NCBI GenBank assembly: GCA_018676385.1
Contig: JABHEX010000314.1
Location: 1 to 11,047, forward strand
DNA: 11,047 bases
DNA from: Akkermansiaceae bacterium
GTDB taxonomy: Bacteria; Verrucomicrobiota; Verrucomicrobiia; Verrucomicrobiales; Akkermansiaceae
Reading direction: 5' to 3'
Shown here: one piece after another, positions 7,278 through 11,047 of the stretch
Position numbering within the stretch: position 1 is the stretch's first letter
How the letters are laid out: each line of letters starts with the position of its first letter
Position numbers and translations under genes: made by a program
The notes under the pieces: model-generated
What the model was told of the DNA's origin: nothing
Database searches by the model: none
What the model saw: the letters and a program-made list of their open reading frames with translations, nothing else

Positions 7278-7973
7278 TTACTTACGGCGTCTCAAGATGA
7301 GAGCCAGTCCACCGAGACCGAGTAAAGCGGCCGACGAAGGTTCTGGAATGGCACGCAGTGCGTAACCAGAAAGCCCGGGATCATTTCCTCCAGGGGCCAC
7401 CGTGTTGGTGATCCAGATCACTTCCGTAACAGCCCCCGCCGTGAAGGTGCCAACGACAGTACCAGCGGCACTGCCTGAGCCACCACCGTCATTGCCTCCT
7501 GCACCCCGAGCCAACTGAGGCCCAGTATATGCGGGGGTGACGCCCGTTTGATCAGGAAGGGTGTAGGTTCTTGTCGAGGTTGCGCTACGTAGATCGTGGA
7601 TACCGATCAACTGGATCTGATACTGCTGACCAATAGACAAACCTGTCAGGCTCATTTCAAACTCGGTCGGGTGTGTTGGACTTCCATAGGATGTCTGATG
7701 GTTGTTGAGGATGTTATCCAGCCCGGCATCACCTGTGCTGTTGCCTCCGTAGCCTGTCCACCAGGTACTGGTTTCACCTCCACCACTGGCGAAGCTGACG
7801 CCGTTGACCGTTTGAGCAGTACCAGCGTAGTTAATAGCAGAAACTGCTGATCCGTTGTTGAGGACGGAAGTGGAGCTGGTGATGCCTGAGGCTGAACCCC
7901 ATGTAATGGTGGCCGCTTGACCTGGTCCAATCAGACTGGCAACAGCCATGAATATTGTTGTTTTTAGTTTCAT
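7278..7973 (-). CDS. PEP-CTERM sorting domain protein, secreted
   Basis: The 231-residue protein begins with a signal peptide (MKLKTTIFMAVASLIGPGQA, cleavage near residue 20). It ends with a full PEP-CTERM tail: IPEP at 209-212, a hydrophobic segment (AALLGLGGLALIL) and the basic end RRRK. In bacteria with exosortase this tail directs cleavage and transfer to the outer surface, often together with exopolysaccharide. The mature middle is low-complexity, rich in Gly, Ser, Thr and Asn, with a predicted beta-rich fold (FEMSLTGLSIGQQYQIQLIG near 115-135) and a Gly-rich stretch around 164-172. No catalytic motif is visible, so a structural, adhesive or matrix role is likely but inferred. It is the last gene of the sigma factor/FecR-LamG unit, 69 bases after the FecR-LamG stop codon, and is followed by a strong terminator. 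No exosortase gene is in the window. No Shine-Dalgarno sequence is present. Confidence 0.92.
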   Translation of the reverse strand: MKLKTTIFMAVASLIGPGQAATITWGSASGITSSTSVLNNGSAVSAINYAGTAQTVNGVSFASGGGETSTWWTGYGGNSTGDAGLDNILNNHQTSYGSPTHPTEFEMSLTGLSIGQQYQIQLIGIHDLRSATSTRTYTLPDQTGVTPAYTGPQLARGAGGNDGGGSGSAAGTVVGTFTAGAVTEVIWITNTVAPGGNDPGLSGYALRAIPEPSSAALLGLGGLALILRRRK

Positions 7974-8042
7974 TTTAGTTTGTATACTTTGTATTAGTTT
8001 TGGGTTTGTGTTTGAGCCGAAACAGGCTTTGTTCAGGAGCCA

Positions 8043-9653
8043 CTAGGATCCTGAGTCTGTTTCGAGAGAGTTGTTGGAAATGGGTTTTGTTAGAGTTTGC
8101 ACAGATGGGTCTGACTCATACCGGTTTTCCTGGGCGAGAATCTTGATGGCAGAGGCACTCAAGATACCTTCAAAAATATAAACCTCATCGAGTAGACCAC
8201 GGAAATGGTCGCGATATCCGTGACCTGGAGTAAAAAGATCTGCGCCGAAAATGACGGGATCGGAGTGCGGGTCATCAGTAATGGTGTTGGTTGATTTGAT
8301 TCCAGAGGAATGGGTAGAGTTCGACTGAGTCTCCACGAGAGTGCCGTTCACATAGAGACTGACTTCCGGCTTTCCTGATTTGTTCACGCGGTGCGTGCAA
8401 GCGACATGGAACCATTTTCCGTGCATAATCTCCGGAACCTTGGTCGTTATCCTGCCTTGGTATCCCGAGACGTGCAACAGACCAGGCTCGACCGCGAACT
8501 TCCACTTCGTATTCCACCCAGTGTAGTTAGGCTTATTCAACCCCCAGGCAATGAAGTTATCTAAATCCTGCCACGGAACATCAGGAGTAGACTTGATCCA
8601 GCAGGCAACAGTCCGTGGGCGGGTGCCGGAAATCCCCTTCCACTGGGTCAGGATTTCTTCACCGGGTTGCCCATCGAAAAGCACGGCCTTGCCGAACCGA
8701 CCATCAACCTGCATGGACGAGGCTGATTTCTTCCGAGGTGAAGCTTTACCCGTTGTTAGTCGGGCATGATTCCCTTCAGCAGCAAAACCACCGTCCGCCA
8801 CTTCGTCAAAGGACCAGTGCATGTAGGGCAATGACTTTGGCAGGGACTTCATGAACACCGATGTCTCAGCGGGTATGGTGATGAGCCTGCCGACAGGATC
8901 GGCACGTCGGGCTTCACCTGCGGTGAGAGTGGCAGTTTCCGTCCTCACGCGGAGTGCCGTGACTTTTACCTTGCCAGTGATGATGTGAACCTCATCGTGA
9001 TGATTGGGACTGGAATGCACCCCGAATTCCGTTCCTAGGTCAACAATATCGAAATCACGGGTTTTCACTTGAAACCCGACGGCTTTGGCTGGGACGTGGA
9101 ACCATGCCGTTCCCTGATTCAAGTAGAGCACATCGTCATCGTGCATAGTAAGATCGGCAGGTGCCATGATGATGGATTTCACACCTGAGCCGAATGTTAA
9201 CTCTACGGCGCCTTGAGTGATCTGTAAGCGGGACCCTTTTTCCATGGTCATCTCCTCGGGAGCTTCCTGCCCTCCCTCATGGCTAAGGCTGAATTCTGAA
9301 CCCGGTGACACTTCGATGCTCAGCCCCGTAGGTTTTGGCTCAATGAAAAACATCTGCATCACAATCAGGCCGATCATTACAACGGCGGCGGCAGATAGCG
9401 CAGCATAGCGGAAAGATTTCCGCCTCTGGCTCTTTATTACATCGTCAATCGGAATGACAGGCGTCTTGAGTGTTAACGTATGCGCCCCCTGTGCCTTTTG
9501 ATCCAGCAAGGTGTGGATTTGTGCGTAGGTATAATACGTCTCGCGTGCCTCCTCTGACTCCAGAAGTGCCTTATGCAATTCTGGCCACTGGTCCTCAGCC
9601 AAGACACCTTCAAACATGTCCTGAATACGTGATTCTAGTTCTACCTGGGTCAT
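8043..9653 (-). CDS. FecR-like anti-sigma/sensor membrane protein with LamG ectodomain
   Basis: The 536-residue protein has a clear domain order. Residues 1-80 are a cytoplasmic helical part (MTQVELESRI onward) of the kind that contacts a sigma factor, and 83-103 are one membrane helix. Residues about 142-255 are a FecR domain, including LQITQGAVELTFGSG, GTAWFHVPAKAVGFQVKT and DLGTEFGVH (205-213). Residues about 278-505 are a LamG/concanavalin-like fold, with FGKAVLFDG (320-328), TVACWIKS (348-355), WFHVACT (414-420), LYVNGTLV (433-440) and GLLDEVYIF (486-494). FecR proteins carry signals from the cell envelope to sigma factors; the LamG part may bind sugars or a surface partner. ATG at 9653 lies 5 bases after the sigma factor stop codon, suggesting translational coupling; an upstream in-frame start would overlap the sigma gene. 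In classic FecIR systems a TonB-dependent receptor follows, but none is present here. Whether it inhibits or activates the sigma factor cannot be told from sequence. Confidence 0.9.
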   Translation of the reverse strand: MTQVELESRIQDMFEGVLAEDQWPELHKALLESEEARETYYTYAQIHTLLDQKAQGAHTLTLKTPVIPIDDVIKSQRRKSFRYAALSAAAVVMIGLIVMQMFFIEPKPTGLSIEVSPGSEFSLSHEGGQEAPEEMTMEKGSRLQITQGAVELTFGSGVKSIIMAPADLTMHDDDVLYLNQGTAWFHVPAKAVGFQVKTRDFDIVDLGTEFGVHSSPNHHDEVHIITGKVKVTALRVRTETATLTAGEARRADPVGRLITIPAETSVFMKSLPKSLPYMHWSFDEVADGGFAAEGNHARLTTGKASPRKKSASSMQVDGRFGKAVLFDGQPGEEILTQWKGISGTRPRTVACWIKSTPDVPWQDLDNFIAWGLNKPNYTGWNTKWKFAVEPGLLHVSGYQGRITTKVPEIMHGKWFHVACTHRVNKSGKPEVSLYVNGTLVETQSNSTHSSGIKSTNTITDDPHSDPVIFGADLFTPGHGYRDHFRGLLDEVYIFEGILSASAIKILAQENRYESDPSVQTLTKPISNNSLETDSGS

Positions 9654-9658
9654 GACAG

Positions 9659-10216
9659 CTACGGAGATGGGGTGGTTGTTTGTTCGACAGCAATGCGTGA
9701 TTCGATACAACACTTCAGACTCGCCCTGATGCGGTAGAGAGTGGACTTGAGCGATGTCACTGGTCTGCCTGAAACTTCCGCGTAATCCTTCAGGCTCATG
9801 GAGGAAAAATAACGTTGGTCAATGAGCTCCCTCTCAGCTGGTTTTAATTTTTGAAGACATGCATTCAAATGGGTGCACATTTCGTCGGTGCCGTTAGCTG
9901 CGGATTTTGCCTCAATGGTATCGGCGATTTTTTCGGCAAGCTCATCATCCAGAACTAACCAAGAGTTCCTCTTACATTCCTTCAGGAAAGAACGCACCTC
10001 CCAGCGAGCAATTGTGAATGCCCATGCCCGGAAATTCGTGCCCAGCTTGAAATGAGAACGTTTTTTCCAAATGACCATGTTGACCCTCTGGAGAACATCC
10101 TTTACCGAGGGATCTCCCGGCAAAAGCGACTGGATGAAAGCCAACAAATCCGTTTGAGATCCCGTCAAGTATCCGACGATCTCATTATCCTTGTTGTTGC
10201 TGGAAAGCCACTTCAT
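9659..10216 (-). CDS. ECF-type RNA polymerase sigma factor, Rhodopirellula/Verrucomicrobium type
   Basis: The 185-residue protein has the two-domain layout of group 4 (ECF) sigma factors. Region 2 spans about 23-82 (LLAFIQSLLPGDPSVKDVLQ, then FRAWAFTIARWEVRSFLKE), which binds core polymerase and the -10 element. Region 4 spans about 116-174, with a helix-turn-helix: LKPAERELIDQRYF then SLKDYAEVSG and SLKSTLYRIRASL. The FRAWAF..IAR.EV pattern fits the family annotated as Rhodopirellula/Verrucomicrobium sigma factors. The ATG at 10216 is supported because region 2 starts soon after it. The gene heads a unit with the FecR-LamG and PEP-CTERM genes, and its upstream element at 10226-10255 is also found before the pseudopilin-like operon, consistent with autoregulation. 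If the element is the promoter, the leader is only a few bases long. The family call is firm; the regulon is inferred. Confidence 0.93.
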   Translation of the reverse strand: MKWLSSNNKDNEIVGYLTGSQTDLLAFIQSLLPGDPSVKDVLQRVNMVIWKKRSHFKLGTNFRAWAFTIARWEVRSFLKECKRNSWLVLDDELAEKIADTIEAKSAANGTDEMCTHLNACLQKLKPAERELIDQRYFSSMSLKDYAEVSGRPVTSLKSTLYRIRASLKCCIESRIAVEQTTTPSP

Positions 10217-10225
10217 CTCTTATCA

Positions 10226-10255
10226 TACACAGCAGGATAGCGAAAAAGGTAAACA
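10226..10255 (-). promoter_or_regulatory. Candidate autoregulated promoter of the sigma factor gene
   Basis: On the minus strand the element reads TGTTTACCTTTT, ten bases, then GCTGTGTA, and ends 10 bases before the ATG at 10216. It matches the element at 5444-5473 in both blocks and in spacing. With TGTGTA as -10, transcription would begin about 3 bases before the start codon, so the mRNA would be nearly leaderless. An alternative housekeeping reading uses TATGAT, overlapping TGTGTA, as the -10; that hexamer is not conserved in the other copy. Confidence 0.6.
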
Positions 10256-10299
10256 AAAAACCTATACCGGCCGTATTTAATCTGTTGTTGATTGGGGTT

Positions 10300-10743
10300 T
10301 CATGGGGTTTGTGAGAAAATCTGAATGCGGAAAAACGTGTGCAATCCACTGAATGGCACTTCAAAAACTCCCTACTCCTTGTGCGCATCGATGCCGATGG
10401 GTGGCTTCGCCACACTTGATCCGACGTTGTTCCAGCCCGCGATATCCGTGGATGTTCTAATCTGGTATATGATACCCGTGCTGGCGTAATTCTTCGGACG
10501 CTGGAATTGGAGTTCAGTGGTACTGGTTCCGATGCTACCGAAAGCGGTCGCTCCGACTTGGTTTTCCGCCACTGTGGGGTCGCCGCCGAAAGCGAGTTCC
10601 CAGAGATTGTTGTATGCGTCGCCATCGGTATTGGAGGTGTGGCTCTGCGCGGTGGTGTTACCGAAGTGGATCATCTCCCAGTTGTCGTCGAGTTTGTCGG
10701 TATCGGCAGCACAGGTTACAGATTTACTTTCTGTTTCTTCCAT
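10300..10743 (-). pseudogene. Decayed C-terminal fragment of a surface protein (Asp-rich repeat plus Fn3-like end)
   Basis: An ATG at 10743, directly preceded by an in-frame TAA, opens a 123-codon frame ending at a TAG (10372-10374). It lacks a signal peptide. The protein shows two modules usually found at the C-terminus of large verrucomicrobial secreted proteins. One is an Asp-rich segment of TSP3-like type (TDKLDDNWEMIHFGN, NTDGDAYNNLWELAFGGDP). The other is a beta segment (LQFQRPKNYASTGIIYQIRT, then STDIAGWNNV). The first Asp repeat seems to lack a Gly-Asp pair compared with the usual DTDGDxxxDxWE. Beyond the TAG the same frame continues for 23 codons (GVFEVPFSGLHTFFRIQIFS) to a TGA at 10300-10302, and FFRIQI resembles the usual C-terminal beta strand. 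This suggests a gene that lost its N-terminus and acquired a stop. It could instead be a short expressed orphan; I consider a remnant more likely. Confidence 0.6.
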
Positions 10744-10858
10744 TTAAAAGATGAGACACGAAATGAGTTGGACAATAGGTCATTGCTGCCGGAACAATTG
10801 CGGCTATCTATCCACTTATTTCATCATGCAGCCTAGATAAAAAATAGAAGAACCCAAT

Positions 10859-11047
10859 ATGCTCAAAGAAGAAAGTTACGGTAAAATCGATGGTCGCGAT
10901 GTGAAAATTTTCACTCTGACAAATTCCCACGGCATGAAAGCTCGTGTCATCGAGTATGGTGCCATCCTGATGTCACTTGAAATGCCAGATCGGAATGACA
11001 AGCTAGAGGATGTGACACTCGGATACGACACGCTGGAAGGATGGCTG
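10859..11047 (+). CDS. galM: Aldose 1-epimerase (galactose mutarotase), N-terminal part cut by the right edge
   Basis: The frame is open from the ATG at 10859 to the right edge and gives 63 residues. The sequence fits the start of the GalM family: an opening beta strand with DGRDVKIFTLTN, then MKARVIEYGAILMSLEMPDR and VTLGYDTLEGWL, which match the usual vxLTNxxGmxvxvixyGaxixsl.vPDR and dvxLGydxle patterns. The enzyme interconverts alpha and beta anomers of aldoses such as galactose and feeds sugar catabolism. No signal peptide is present, so it is cytoplasmic, at least by this start. The catalytic His and Glu lie beyond the window. AGAAG about 8-12 bases upstream may act as a weak ribosome binding site. 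It is divergent from the neighbouring pseudogene; the 115-base gap between them has no promoter I can call with confidence. Confidence 0.85.
   Translation, partial: MLKEESYGKIDGRDVKIFTLTNSHGMKARVIEYGAILMSLEMPDRNDKLEDVTLGYDTLEGWL

Noticed and set aside
7974..8042. Promoter for the PEP-CTERM gene in the 69-base gap
   Set aside because: No copy of the shared element and no convincing hexamer pair; the gap has only a weak 4-base stem, so read-through from the sigma promoter is the simpler view.
9654..9713. Upstream start for the FecR-LamG protein overlapping the sigma factor gene
   Set aside because: The first 20 residues are the antisense-free overlap in another frame of the sigma C-terminus and do not look like the family N-terminus; the ATG at 9653 fits a coupled 5-base gap.
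10263..10275. ATACCGGCCGTAT near-palindrome upstream of the sigma promoter as an operator
   Set aside because: Only four bases per arm pair, with a mismatch inside, and no second copy lies before the other promoter.
10185..10625. Minus-strand 146-codon frame across the remnant and the sigma promoter
   Set aside because: It overlaps the recognisable domains in another frame, has Ser/Arg/Thr-rich shadow composition and runs through the promoter element.

Overview
This window looks like a marine-type or host-associated member of the Verrucomicrobiota (class Verrucomicrobiae). Four observations support that. There is a secreted protein with a PEP-CTERM sorting tail. Beside it sit an extracytoplasmic-function-type sigma factor and a FecR-like membrane protein carrying a LamG ectodomain. 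There is also a giant protein with a pseudopilin-like N-terminus that resembles the Verru_Chthon cassette protein A family. Most start codons lack a convincing Shine-Dalgarno sequence. No species can be named from the sequence alone. No RNA genes, CRISPR arrays or insertion sequences were seen.

Left block (1-5352, minus strand, read right to left): a 1267-residue envelope protein with a pseudopilin-like N-terminus, then after 33 bases an unrecognised secreted 228-residue protein, then after 101 bases the start of a secreted family GH20 beta-N-acetylhexosaminidase that runs off the left edge. This looks like one transcription unit, possibly with an extra promoter before the GH20 gene.

Middle (5353-7192): a divergent intergenic region of about 300 bases carries a candidate promoter for the left operon, a hairpin whose G.U pairs make it stable only as minus-strand RNA, and a candidate sigma-70-type promoter for a plus-strand gene. 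That gene encodes a TPR-sulfotransferase fusion protein.

Right block (7193-10255, minus strand): sigma factor, then 5 bases later the FecR-LamG protein, then 69 bases later the PEP-CTERM protein, followed by a strong minus-strand intrinsic terminator. Further right are a decayed C-terminal fragment of a surface protein (minus, 10300-10743) and the start of an aldose 1-epimerase gene (plus, cut by the right edge).

The main observation is a 30-base element found upstream of both the sigma factor gene and the left operon. Its two halves, TGTTTACCTTTT and GCTGTGTA, are identical and identically spaced, with 24 of 30 bases matching overall. The simplest reading is an autoregulated sigma-factor promoter that also drives the pseudopilin-like/GH20 operon. 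A LamG (sugar-binding-like) ectodomain would then control an envelope and glycan-degradation programme. The shared element is seen directly; the regulatory circuit is inference.
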